Assembly: GCF_013409205.1 (NCBI RefSeq)
Contig: NZ_JACCAE010000001.1
Coordinates: forward strand, 2,542,001-2,606,000
Direction of reading: 5' to 3'
From: Janibacter cremeus
Lineage (GTDB): Bacteria; Actinomycetota; Actinomycetes; Actinomycetales; Dermatophilaceae
Length of the DNA: 64,000 nucleotides
Shown: one piece after another, positions 8,561 to 15,822 of the stretch
Layout of the letters: every line of letters begins with the position of its first letter
Position numbering within the stretch: position 1 is the stretch's first letter
Notes under the pieces: model-generated
The model's input: the letters and a program-made list of their open reading frames with translations, nothing else
What the model was told of the DNA's origin: nothing
Database searches by the model: none
Made by a program: the position numbers and the translations under genes

Positions 8561-9715
8561 ATGCGACGAGTACGACGCCTCAACACTCGGCTGTGGGCAG
8601 TGCTCGGGGTGTCCGCTGTGGCCGTCACTGTGGGGTGCTCAGCGTCTGCACCGGAGGATGAGCCGCGAGGTGGACCCGCACCGAGTTCCTCCCGGTCACC
8701 GACGAGCGGCATCGACCCCGCGGACCCGGATGAGCCCGAGGAGTCGGGCAAGGTCAGCATTGCCGAGACGGTGGCCACCGACCTGCAGACCCCGTGGGAT
8801 GTCGACTTCCTTCCCGGCGGGTCGGCGCTGGTGACACTGCGGGATTCGGGAAAGGTGCTGCGTCTCGACGACGAGGGCACGACCGTCCTGGATGCGGGAG
8901 GCGAAGGGGGCGCCGTGCCGGGGGTGCAGCACGAGAGTGAGGACGGACTCCTCGGGCTCGCCATCGGCCCGGACGGCGGGATCTACATGTACCTGACGAC
9001 CAAGTCGGACAACAGGATCCTGCGCTACGAGATGGAGGGCGATGACCTCGTGGATCCCGAGGTCATCCTCGAGGGGGTGCCGACCAACGAGAACCACTCG
9101 GGAGGACGGCTGGCGTTCGGCCCGGACGGCCATCTGTACGTGACGACCGGAGATGCCCGGAACCTCGACCTCCCGCAGGACACCTCGAGCCTTGCCGGCA
9201 AGATCCTTCGGCTGACGGCGTCGGGCGAACCGGCGCCCGGTAACCCCTTCGACAACGAGGTCTTCAGCTACGGGCACCGGAACGTCCAGGGGATCGGCTG
9301 GACCAGCGACGGCACCATGTATGCCTCCGAGTTCGGCAGTAGCGAGTATGACGAGCTCAATCTCATCGAGGCCGGCGGTAATTACGGCTGGCCCCATGTC
9401 GAGGGCTGGGCCGAGGACTCTGACTACATCAACCCCCTCGTCACCTGGACCACGGACGAGGCGTCCCCGTCCGGGATTGCTGTCACCGACGAGGGCATCT
9501 GGATGACCGCACTGCGGGGAGAGCGGCTGTGGCACGTACCCATCCGCTCGGACGGGAAGCTCGGGGAGCCGCGCGACCACCAGCTGAATCTGGGGAGGTT
9601 GCGGGCCGTCACTGCCGCTGCAGGCGATGACCTGTGGGTGGTCACGTCCAACACGGACGGCCGGGGCGACCCGTCAGCCTCGGATGACCGGATCATCCGA
9701 CTCGAGGTCGACTGA
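8561..9715 (+). CDS. PQQ-dependent sugar dehydrogenase-like lipoprotein (GSDH family)
   Basis: 384 residues. It starts at ATG 8561 behind a GGAGG at 8551-8555. A lipoprotein signal ends at VTVGC (Cys26), followed by a Pro/Ser/Asp/Glu-rich linker to about residue 65. The rest is a six-bladed beta-propeller of the glucose/sorbosone dehydrogenase type: TPWDVDFLPGG, LLGLAIGPDG, NHSGGRLAFGPDGHLYVTTGDA, YGHRNVQGIGW and the EFGSSEYDELN stretch. Members oxidise sugars with PQQ in the membrane-anchored extracellular space. No PQQ biosynthesis gene is nearby, so cofactor use is assumed from the family. Its frame begins 4 bases before the carrier-protein stop if read from 8483, but the lipoprotein signal favours 8561. 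Confidence 0.88.
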   Translation: MRRVRRLNTRLWAVLGVSAVAVTVGCSASAPEDEPRGGPAPSSSRSPTSGIDPADPDEPEESGKVSIAETVATDLQTPWDVDFLPGGSALVTLRDSGKVLRLDDEGTTVLDAGGEGGAVPGVQHESEDGLLGLAIGPDGGIYMYLTTKSDNRILRYEMEGDDLVDPEVILEGVPTNENHSGGRLAFGPDGHLYVTTGDARNLDLPQDTSSLAGKILRLTASGEPAPGNPFDNEVFSYGHRNVQGIGWTSDGTMYASEFGSSEYDELNLIEAGGNYGWPHVEGWAEDSDYINPLVTWTTDEASPSGIAVTDEGIWMTALRGERLWHVPIRSDGKLGEPRDHQLNLGRLRAVTAAAGDDLWVVTSNTDGRGDPSASDDRIIRLEVD

Positions 9716-9755
9716 CCGGCTCGTGCGCTGACGGGTCGCCGTGCAGGAGGATGAC

Positions 9756-11189
9756 CTAGCGGACCGGTTCTCCGGTGTCGTGCCAGACGTTGGTGTCTTC
9801 CCAGACGCTGCCGTCCTGGAGGTTGCCGACGGCGCCGTAGCGGTAGTCGTCGCCGAAGCGGTTGTCGGCGTAGTGGGCGCTGTCGGTGTCGCCGCTGCGG
9901 CCGCCGTTGATGGTGTAGTTGCCGCCGTTCATGAGGTTGCCGATGACCTGGAGGTTGCTGATCGGGTCGTCTCCGGCGAGGGATCCGATTTGCAGGGATG
10001 CGTTCAGCGGGGTGTCCAGGGAGGGGACGTATGCCTGCAGGTTGTTTCCACGGATGGTGACGTTGTCGCCGTTGCGGATCTGGATGGAGTCGTGGTGGCC
10101 GCCCTCGTGGGGCTGCAGGTCGTGGATGTAGGAGTCCTCGATGAGGACGTTGTCCTCCTGGATGCGGATGCCGTCCTCGGCGGAGTGGATGTTGGCGTTG
10201 CGCACGGTGGCAGCGCCTTGGAGGTAGATGCCGATGCCGGTGCCTCCCTCGTTGTCGACCTCGACGTTCTCGATGACGGCGCCCGTGGTGTCGTCGGTGA
10301 CCTTGATGGGGTAGAGGCTGGTGCCTGTCTGGACGAGGGTGTTGCGAATGGTCACGTCATCCGCGTCGATGGTGATGACTCCGTTGACGTGCAAGCCGTC
10401 GATCACGGTGCCGTCCTGGGTGATCCGCAGGCTGTCGGATGGCTCCAGCTCGACCCCTGCCGGAACGCCCGTGCTCTGCGCATCCGGGAAGCCCTGTGGG
10501 GAGCTGGGCTCGGGTGCCGGCTCGGTGGGCTCGGTGGTCGGCTCGGGTGCCGGCTCGGTGGGCTCGGTGGTCGGCTCGGGTGCCGGCTCGGTGGGCTCGG
10601 TGGTCGGCTCGGGTGCCGGCTCGGTGGGCTCGGTGGTCGGCTCGGGTGCCGGCTCGGTGGTCGGCTCGGGTGCCGGCTCGGTGGGCTCGGTGGGCTCGGT
10701 GGTCGGCTCGGTCGGCTCGGTGGGCTCGGTGGTCGGCTCGGTCGGCTCGGTCGGCTCGGTGGGCTCGGTGGTCGGCTCGGTCGGCTCGGTCGGCTCGGTG
10801 GGCTCGGTGGGCTCGGTGGTCGGCTCGGTCGGCTCGGTCGGCTCGGTGGGCTCGGTGGTCGGCTCGGTCGGCTCGGTGGGCTCGGTGGTCGGCTCGGTCG
10901 GCTCGGTGGGCTCGGTGGTCGGCTCGGTCGGCTCGGTGGGCTCGGTGGTCGGCTCGGTCGGCTCGGTGGGCTCGGTGGTCGGCTCGGTCGGCTCGGTGGT
11001 CGGCTCGGTGGTCGGCTCGGTGGGCTCGGCCGAGGAGCCGTTCCCATCGGGAGGGATGACACTGCCGGGGCCGTTGGGACCGTAGGGCTGGCAGGCGCTC
11101 AGCGCTGCAGCTGCGGTCAGCGCAACGGTGACGGTGACGGCTCGTCTTCGGACCCGGATGCCGCGGCTCGTGGTCGCTCGGAAAGTCAC
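9756..11189 (-). CDS. Beta-helix lipoprotein with long Glu-Pro-Thr repeat stalk
   Basis: 477 residues. The GTG start at 11189 has AAGGAGAT seven bases upstream. The signal peptide ends at the lipobox LSAC (Cys33). Residues ~54-232 are an almost pure EPT/TEPT repeat, with an EPAPEPT variant at the C-terminal side. This gives an extended, acidic, proline-rich stalk that could carry the domain through the cell wall. The C-terminal ~240 residues form a right-handed parallel beta-helix (repeated turns such as [45 protein letters not shown]), as in pectate-lyase-like carbohydrate-active proteins. This domain is nearly identical to that of the next gene. Function: probably binding or cleaving a surface polysaccharide (inference from fold and context). 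Confidence 0.85.
   Translation of the reverse strand: MTFRATTSRGIRVRRRAVTVTVALTAAAALSACQPYGPNGPGSVIPPDGNGSSAEPTEPTTEPTTEPTEPTTEPTEPTEPTTEPTEPTEPTTEPTEPTEPTTEPTEPTEPTTEPTEPTEPTEPTTEPTEPTEPTEPTEPTTEPTEPTEPTEPTTEPTEPTEPTTEPTEPTEPAPEPTTEPAPEPTTEPTEPAPEPTTEPTEPAPEPTTEPTEPAPEPTTEPTEPAPEPSSPQGFPDAQSTGVPAGVELEPSDSLRITQDGTVIDGLHVNGVITIDADDVTIRNTLVQTGTSLYPIKVTDDTTGAVIENVEVDNEGGTGIGIYLQGAATVRNANIHSAEDGIRIQEDNVLIEDSYIHDLQPHEGGHHDSIQIRNGDNVTIRGNNLQAYVPSLDTPLNASLQIGSLAGDDPISNLQVIGNLMNGGNYTINGGRSGDTDSAHYADNRFGDDYRYGAVGNLQDGSVWEDTNVWHDTGEPVR
9766..10487. repeat. Long direct repeat, copy 1
   Basis: A 722-base block that matches 11486-12207 at a constant offset of 1720 with a single mismatch seen (9968 C versus 11688 G, changing Asp to His). 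It covers the beta-helix domains of both lipoprotein genes. Confidence 0.95.
10507..11031. repeat. Nine-base tandem repeat coding for Glu-Pro-Thr
   Basis: About 525 bases made of 9-base units (plus-strand GGCTCGGTG or GGCTCGGTC) mixed with 18- and 27-base higher-order units containing GGCTCGGGTGCC. All units keep the frame, so unit number can change stalk length without breaking the gene. Confidence 0.95.
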
Positions 11190-11472
11190 GTTCTGATCTC
11201 CTTCTTCAGGGCGCCATCGTGATGACGGGCCCTGCTTGATACTGTCGAGTCACAATTGGGGAAATTGCGGCCACCGCTATGTGCGGAGACTGTCGTCCAT
11301 ATCGTGATGCAACCGTGACGTGGCGCTCCAGCAAAATGGACGCGCCCATGATAGGGCAAGTCGATCAGCCTTCAAGTCGGCGTCTCACGGACTGCCGAAG
11401 TCGTCGCGATCGATCATGGCCTCATCATTCGTTCGGGCCGACATGCGCATGCCGCGGTGGCGGCCCGAAAGA
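11190..11472. promoter_or_regulatory. Intergenic region between the two beta-helix lipoprotein genes
   Basis: 283 bases with no gene on either strand and not part of the duplication. It is AT-richer than its surroundings near 11240-11265 (minus strand TTTCCC, 17 bases, TATCAA), a possible promoter for the stalked lipoprotein. The 3' end of the second lipoprotein gene lies at 11473. Confidence 0.35.
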
Positions 11473-12372
11473 TCAGCGCGTAACGGGTTCTCCGGTGTCG
11501 TGCCAGACGTTGGTGTCTTCCCAGACGCTGCCGTCCTGGAGGTTGCCGACGGCGCCGTAGCGGTAGTCGTCGCCGAAGCGGTTGTCGGCGTAGTGGGCGC
11601 TGTCGGTGTCGCCGCTGCGGCCGCCGTTGATGGTGTAGTTGCCGCCGTTCATGAGGTTGCCGATGACCTGGAGGTTGCTGATCGGGTGGTCTCCGGCGAG
11701 GGATCCGATTTGCAGGGATGCGTTCAGCGGGGTGTCCAGGGAGGGGACGTATGCCTGCAGGTTGTTTCCACGGATGGTGACGTTGTCGCCGTTGCGGATC
11801 TGGATGGAGTCGTGGTGGCCGCCCTCGTGGGGCTGCAGGTCGTGGATGTAGGAGTCCTCGATGAGGACGTTGTCCTCCTGGATGCGGATGCCGTCCTCGG
11901 CGGAGTGGATGTTGGCGTTGCGCACGGTGGCAGCGCCTTGGAGGTAGATGCCGATGCCGGTGCCTCCCTCGTTGTCGACCTCGACGTTCTCGATGACGGC
12001 GCCCGTGGTGTCGTCGGTGACCTTGATGGGGTAGAGGCTGGTGCCTGTCTGGACGAGGGTGTTGCGAATGGTCACGTCATCCGCGTCGATGGTGATGACT
12101 CCGTTGACGTGCAAGCCGTCGATCACGGTGCCGTCCTGGGTGATCCGCAGGCTGTCGGATGGCTCCAGCTCGACCCCTGCCGGAACGCCCGTGCTCTGCG
12201 CATCCGGAAACTCAGGTACCGCGCTGCTCGGTGACGCAGGAGTGGTGTCGCCCAAGGCGGTGGCCCCGGTTGGTGAACCATCGTTGTCGGACGAGGTGGA
12301 CTGGCAGGCGCTCAGCGTCACCGCAGCGACCAAGGCGGCGGCTACGGTCACGGACCGGGTCAAGTTCGTCAC
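11473..12372 (-). CDS. Beta-helix lipoprotein, short-linker paralogue
   Basis: 299 residues from the GTG at 12372, which overlaps the stop of the glycosyltransferase upstream as GTGA. The lipoprotein signal ends at TLSAC (Cys23), followed by a Ser/Thr/Asp/Pro-rich linker of only ~35 residues instead of the Glu-Pro-Thr stalk. From [12 protein letters not shown] onward it is the same beta-helix domain as in 9756-11189, differing at one residue (GDHP versus GDDP). The two genes thus present the same domain at different distances from the membrane. Its coupling to a glycosyltransferase gene supports a role in making or handling the surface polysaccharide. Confidence 0.85.
   Translation of the reverse strand: MTNLTRSVTVAAALVAAVTLSACQSTSSDNDGSPTGATALGDTTPASPSSAVPEFPDAQSTGVPAGVELEPSDSLRITQDGTVIDGLHVNGVITIDADDVTIRNTLVQTGTSLYPIKVTDDTTGAVIENVEVDNEGGTGIGIYLQGAATVRNANIHSAEDGIRIQEDNVLIEDSYIHDLQPHEGGHHDSIQIRNGDNVTIRGNNLQAYVPSLDTPLNASLQIGSLAGDHPISNLQVIGNLMNGGNYTINGGRSGDTDSAHYADNRFGDDYRYGAVGNLQDGSVWEDTNVWHDTGEPVTR
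11486..12207. repeat. Long direct repeat, copy 2
   Basis: Second copy of the 722-base block described at 9766-10487. Both copies are in the same orientation, so recombination between them would delete 1720 bases, including the whole Glu-Pro-Thr stalk. Confidence 0.95.
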
Positions 12373-13679
12373 CTGGACGGCTGACGACCGGTTGTTGTCA
12401 GTGCATCGAAGACTTGCACGTACTCCCTCGCTTGAGTCCGCCATGCCAGTTCGCCTTCGATGCGGGCCCGGCCCCGTCGTCCCATATGTTCTCGTCGAAC
12501 GGGGTCGTCCAGCAGGTCGGACATCGCCTGGGCCGCTTCGAGCCGGTCGGTACCCGAGACGTATACGGCGGCATCATCGGCGCACCGTCGGGTCTCCCGC
12601 AGGTCCACGGCGACCACTGGAACCTCGTGTGCCATGTACTCGAGGGTCTTGTTCATCGTCGATCGGTGGTTGAACTCGTTCGGCGGGTCCGGGGTGACGC
12701 CGATGTCCGCGGTGGACAACCACCTGCTGATCTCCTCGTGGTCCACGCGCCCGGTGAACGTCACCCACGGGTCGAGCCCGCGTGAGGTGCAGTCGTCGCG
12801 GAGTGCGGCGGCGCTGTCCCCGAAACCCAGCAGCGCGAAGTGGGTGTCGCGTCGGCCGAGGTGGTGGACGAAGCAGTCGATGGCCACGAGGAGATTGTCG
12901 ACGCCGTCCTGTGGCCCCATGATGCCGACGTAGCAGATCAAGTGCTTGCGTGAGCGTCGCAGCGTGGGGTGCTGCCCTCCGCGCTTCATCAGCTTCGGGT
13001 CCGGGGTGCTCATCACGACTGTGGCGAGGTGCGGGGGAATCCGGCCACGGTCAAGGGCGACCTCGCGGTAGCCGGGATTGGGTGAGATGACCCGGTCCGC
13101 CGTGCGGTAGGTCTGCCGTTCGTTCCACAGCAGCGCGGAGTACACGAGACCGTCCTGGCGGAACCGTGCCTGGTAGACCTCCGGGCACAGATCGTGCTGG
13201 TCGAAGACGAAGGGCCGTCCCATGAGCCTCCAGAACGCTCCCAGCAGCCAGTACGTGTCCGGAGGGTTGCAGGCCTGAAGCACGTCGAAGGGCCGGGTGC
13301 GGTGGATCCGCAAGGTCAGCAACGACGTGTGGGCGAAGCAGGTGGCGAACTCCCAGAAGTAGGAGAGGACGCCCCCGGTGCTCTCGAAGGCGCGGTAGGA
13401 GTACACGTGTACCCCGTCGAGAACATGCTCATCGACCTCGCCGGGCTCTTCCTTGGGGCAGATCACGCTGACGGCGTACCCGGCGCGGATCAGTGCCTGA
13501 CACTCATGGCGCACACGTCGGTCCAGACGCAGCGGTAGGTTCTCGACGATGATCGCGACGTGTGGGGGCCTTCGTCGAGGGGCACCCGAGAACTGGCCGT
13601 CGTGGCCGCGGATCGCCGTGGGCAGGGTGTCACGGCCCCATCGCCGACGGACCATCGCTCGAATCCCCATGTCATCCAT
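12369..13679 (-). CDS. Glycosyltransferase family 4 (GT-B)
   Basis: 436 residues. N-terminal Rossmann domain begins HVAIIVENLPLRLDRRVRHE, with FDQHDLCPEVY at the inter-domain region. The C-terminal domain has YVGIMGPQDGVDNLL, then the GT4 donor-binding region ending in NKTLEYMAHEVPVVAVD, with the usual E-x7-E second glutamate weakly kept. It probably adds a sugar from a nucleotide donor to a lipid-linked glycan at the cytoplasmic face. ATG 13679 lies right after GGGGGG, so the ATG at 13670 (nine bases on) may be the real start. A -10 box TAAACT lies at 13699-13694. It is coupled by GTGA to the downstream lipoprotein. Confidence 0.85.
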   Translation of the reverse strand: MDDMGIRAMVRRRWGRDTLPTAIRGHDGQFSGAPRRRPPHVAIIVENLPLRLDRRVRHECQALIRAGYAVSVICPKEEPGEVDEHVLDGVHVYSYRAFESTGGVLSYFWEFATCFAHTSLLTLRIHRTRPFDVLQACNPPDTYWLLGAFWRLMGRPFVFDQHDLCPEVYQARFRQDGLVYSALLWNERQTYRTADRVISPNPGYREVALDRGRIPPHLATVVMSTPDPKLMKRGGQHPTLRRSRKHLICYVGIMGPQDGVDNLLVAIDCFVHHLGRRDTHFALLGFGDSAAALRDDCTSRGLDPWVTFTGRVDHEEISRWLSTADIGVTPDPPNEFNHRSTMNKTLEYMAHEVPVVAVDLRETRRCADDAAVYVSGTDRLEAAQAMSDLLDDPVRREHMGRRGRARIEGELAWRTQAREYVQVFDALTTTGRQPSR

Positions 13680-13693
13680 GCCCCCCGGCGGTC

Positions 13694-13699
13694 AGTTTA
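13694..13699 (-). promoter_or_regulatory. Candidate -10 box (TAAACT) for the GT4/lipoprotein operon
   Basis: TANNNT element 15 bases before ATG 13679 on the minus strand, in a 65-base divergent gap. It predicts a very short 5' leader. Confidence 0.45.
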
Positions 13700-13733
13700 G
13701 CCGCGATCACGGGGGAGGACTAGGTCCGAAGGC

Positions 13734-13739
13734 TACACT
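13734..13739 (+). promoter_or_regulatory. Candidate -10 box (TACACT) giving a leaderless transcript
   Basis: TACACT ends five bases before ATG 13745. Transcription would start at or next to the ATG, a common leaderless arrangement in actinobacteria. No ribosome binding site precedes this ATG, which fits. Confidence 0.5.
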
Positions 13740-13744
13740 CACGT

Positions 13745-14797
13745 ATGACGGTTTCCCGCGCGGGCAGGCCCCGGGTGCGGTCTTCTACCGGGGCGACGAT
13801 CTCGGGTGCGCTGGCGGCATTCGGGATCGACCCCTCGTCGATTGATGTGGTCGCCCCGCTGGTGTCGGGAACTGGGCGGACTCGCGGGTTTCGGGTGCGG
13901 GTGGACGACCGGGACTGGGCACTGAAGCGATACACGTCGCTGAGTGCGGTCGAAGGATTGCGCAGGTCTCACCCTCTGGAGCTCCGGTTGGCCGAGGCAG
14001 GCTTCCCGGTGGCACCACTCTGCATCGCCGGAAGCGGCGAGACCGTGGTCCGCAACGGTCCCGCCTGGTACTCCCTCCACCGTTGGGTCGAGGGACAGCA
14101 GGTGTCCATCGGCGGTCGGGACGCCCTGATCAGGGCTCGACCCCACCTCGTGCGCGAATTGGCGGTCATGATCGCGACCCTGCACATGGTCGGCAGCCAG
14201 GACCTGGATGAAGGGGGGGAAGGCGACCCCGATCGACTGTTGAGAGTGCCCCGCGCAAATGTGCGCCGAATTCATGGCTCTCGCCGCCGGCTGGTGTCCA
14301 GATGGCAAGTGCTGCGCCTGAAGCCCCGAAAGTCCGACTTCGACCGGTGGGCCCTCCGCGTCCTTCCCGAGGTGGCGGCGCGAGCCGAGACGCTCGCCAA
14401 GAACTCGATCGCGCACCGCGTGCCGCGGTCGGAAACTGGGCTCATCCACAACGACGTCAACTGGGAGAACCTCATCCTCGACGAGGGCTTCCACGTGCGG
14501 GCTCTGCTCGACTTCGACAACGTCGTCCGGGCGCCGTGGGCGCTGGAGGTCGGAGCGGGCGCCGTGGTGCTCGTGGGCGCAGACCCGCACACGGTTGACC
14601 AGTTCGTCTCGGGCTACGAGGCGACGACGGGCGCAGCATTCGATCGCGATCTGGTTCGACTGGGCATGGAGCTGAAGTGTGTTCGGTCGATCATCACCTC
14701 CGTGCTGGCGTACCTCGATGGAGGCACCGACACCCGACTGTTGGCGCCGTGGTGCCATCACCTGCACGAGTCGCTCCAGTTGGTGCAGCAGGAGTGA
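13745..14797 (+). CDS. Phosphotransferase, APH/choline-kinase fold
   Basis: 350 residues. The N-lobe has GFRVRVDDRDWALKRY, with the ATP-binding lysine in ALKRY. The C-lobe has the catalytic HNDVNWEN (H235-x-D237 to N242) and the metal-binding LLDFDN. This is the kinase fold shared by aminoglycoside, choline and homoserine kinases. Inside this locus it could phosphorylate a sugar or an alcohol used for decoration; the substrate is not evident. Relatives in cell-envelope clusters are often annotated as generic phosphotransferase enzymes. It is transcribed alone from a leaderless-type promoter and converges with the NadE-like gene 36 bases away. Confidence 0.8.
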   Translation: MTVSRAGRPRVRSSTGATISGALAAFGIDPSSIDVVAPLVSGTGRTRGFRVRVDDRDWALKRYTSLSAVEGLRRSHPLELRLAEAGFPVAPLCIAGSGETVVRNGPAWYSLHRWVEGQQVSIGGRDALIRARPHLVRELAVMIATLHMVGSQDLDEGGEGDPDRLLRVPRANVRRIHGSRRRLVSRWQVLRLKPRKSDFDRWALRVLPEVAARAETLAKNSIAHRVPRSETGLIHNDVNWENLILDEGFHVRALLDFDNVVRAPWALEVGAGAVVLVGADPHTVDQFVSGYEATTGAAFDRDLVRLGMELKCVRSIITSVLAYLDGGTDTRLLAPWCHHLHESLQLVQQE

Positions 14798-14833
14798 ACG
14801 ATGCAACCGACGCGGGTGGATTTCCGGGACGGG

Positions 14834-15814
14834 TCATACCTCCGGGACGTCCCCGGCCAGCTCCGGCGCCATGTGGAGGTACTCGGTTGCTCGGCGCTTC
14901 TGGTCGATGTCGCGGTAGACGCGATCAAGTTGCTCCATCGTCAGCCCGCTGGCCGCCGCGACCTCCTCCTTCGGTACGTCATTGTTCTTGCCGTAAAGGC
15001 ACAGGTCCATGCGCTCGTGCGGGAGGGAGAAGTAGAATTCCTCCTGCGACTGGGGGAGGGAGTACGTGTCCGTCGTGGACGGTCGGGTGCGGATCTGCTC
15101 GGGGACGCCGAGGTGCTCGGCGAGCGCGTACACCTGGCACTTGTAGAGATGTGCGATCGGTTTGATGTCTGCGGCGCCGTCGCCGAGCTTGACGAAGAAG
15201 CCCTGGTCGAACTCGAGGCGGTTGGGCGTGCCCCCGACGACGTAATTCAGCCGATCGGCGTGGAAGTACTCGAGGGTCTTCCGCGCGCGCTGCTTGAAGT
15301 TGGTCGCGGCCACGATGCTCAGGTACGCCTCAGGAGTGAGGCGGTACTGCTGTCGCTCCCCGTGTGGGTCCACGACCACCACCGAGAAGAGCCGGTAGCT
15401 GTCGGAGTCGACCACTGACGGGAGCACGATCTTGGACAAGTATCCCGGGCCATACTCGGGGCAGACGAGTCGGATGGCGTCATCTCTGCGTCGGTAGGCA
15501 CCGAACGCCGCCAGGACTGGAGTGATGTCCTCCGTCGAAGAGTCGATCTCGAGGGCCTCGGAGAGGCTGGTGCTGATGCTCAGCGTCTCGGGTGACGACT
15601 CCTTCTCGGGCATGTGGATCCCGAAGACGCGGTCGGCGCCGACGGCCTCGACAGCCAGCGCTGCGACCACGCTGGAGTCGATGCCCCCGGAGAGGGCCAC
15701 GACGACTCCCTTCTTCCGGGTTCGTCTGAGGTGGTCCCGGATGCGGGCCCCAATCTGGTCCGTCATGGCGGGAAGGTCGATCCGCAGTGTGTGTGGCCCG
15801 AATGCAGTTGACAT
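14834..15814 (-). CDS. NAD synthase-like (NadE family) ATP-pyrophosphatase
   Basis: 326 residues. PP-loop motif ALSGGIDSSV (residues ~40-49), SSPET, GGTPNRLEF and KLGDGAADIKPIAHLYK are the family landmarks of the ammonia-type NAD synthase. It is longer than the usual ~275 residues because of an extra ~40-residue stretch after the first helical part (CPEYGPGYLSK to VVDPHGERQQYR). No glutaminase domain is fused. It lies 8 bases behind asnB in a polysaccharide operon, so I suspect it adenylates and amidates a carboxylate of a sugar or carrier-bound acid rather than making NAD for the cell. Housekeeping NAD synthesis cannot be excluded. Confidence 0.8.
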   Translation of the reverse strand: MSTAFGPHTLRIDLPAMTDQIGARIRDHLRRTRKKGVVVALSGGIDSSVVAALAVEAVGADRVFGIHMPEKESSPETLSISTSLSEALEIDSSTEDITPVLAAFGAYRRRDDAIRLVCPEYGPGYLSKIVLPSVVDSDSYRLFSVVVVDPHGERQQYRLTPEAYLSIVAATNFKQRARKTLEYFHADRLNYVVGGTPNRLEFDQGFFVKLGDGAADIKPIAHLYKCQVYALAEHLGVPEQIRTRPSTTDTYSLPQSQEEFYFSLPHERMDLCLYGKNNDVPKEEVAAASGLTMEQLDRVYRDIDQKRRATEYLHMAPELAGDVPEV

Positions 15815-15822
15815 GGCGATCC

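Noticed and set aside
10507..11031. CRISPR array
   Set aside because: Units are direct 9-base repeats without spacers, no cas genes are near and the array keeps a reading frame.
9741..11222. Long plus-strand open frame rich in Gly/Leu/Arg over the 9-base repeats
   Set aside because: It is the antisense of the Glu-Pro-Thr repeat; there is no ribosome binding site or family similarity, and the minus-strand frame has a lipoprotein signal and a real domain.
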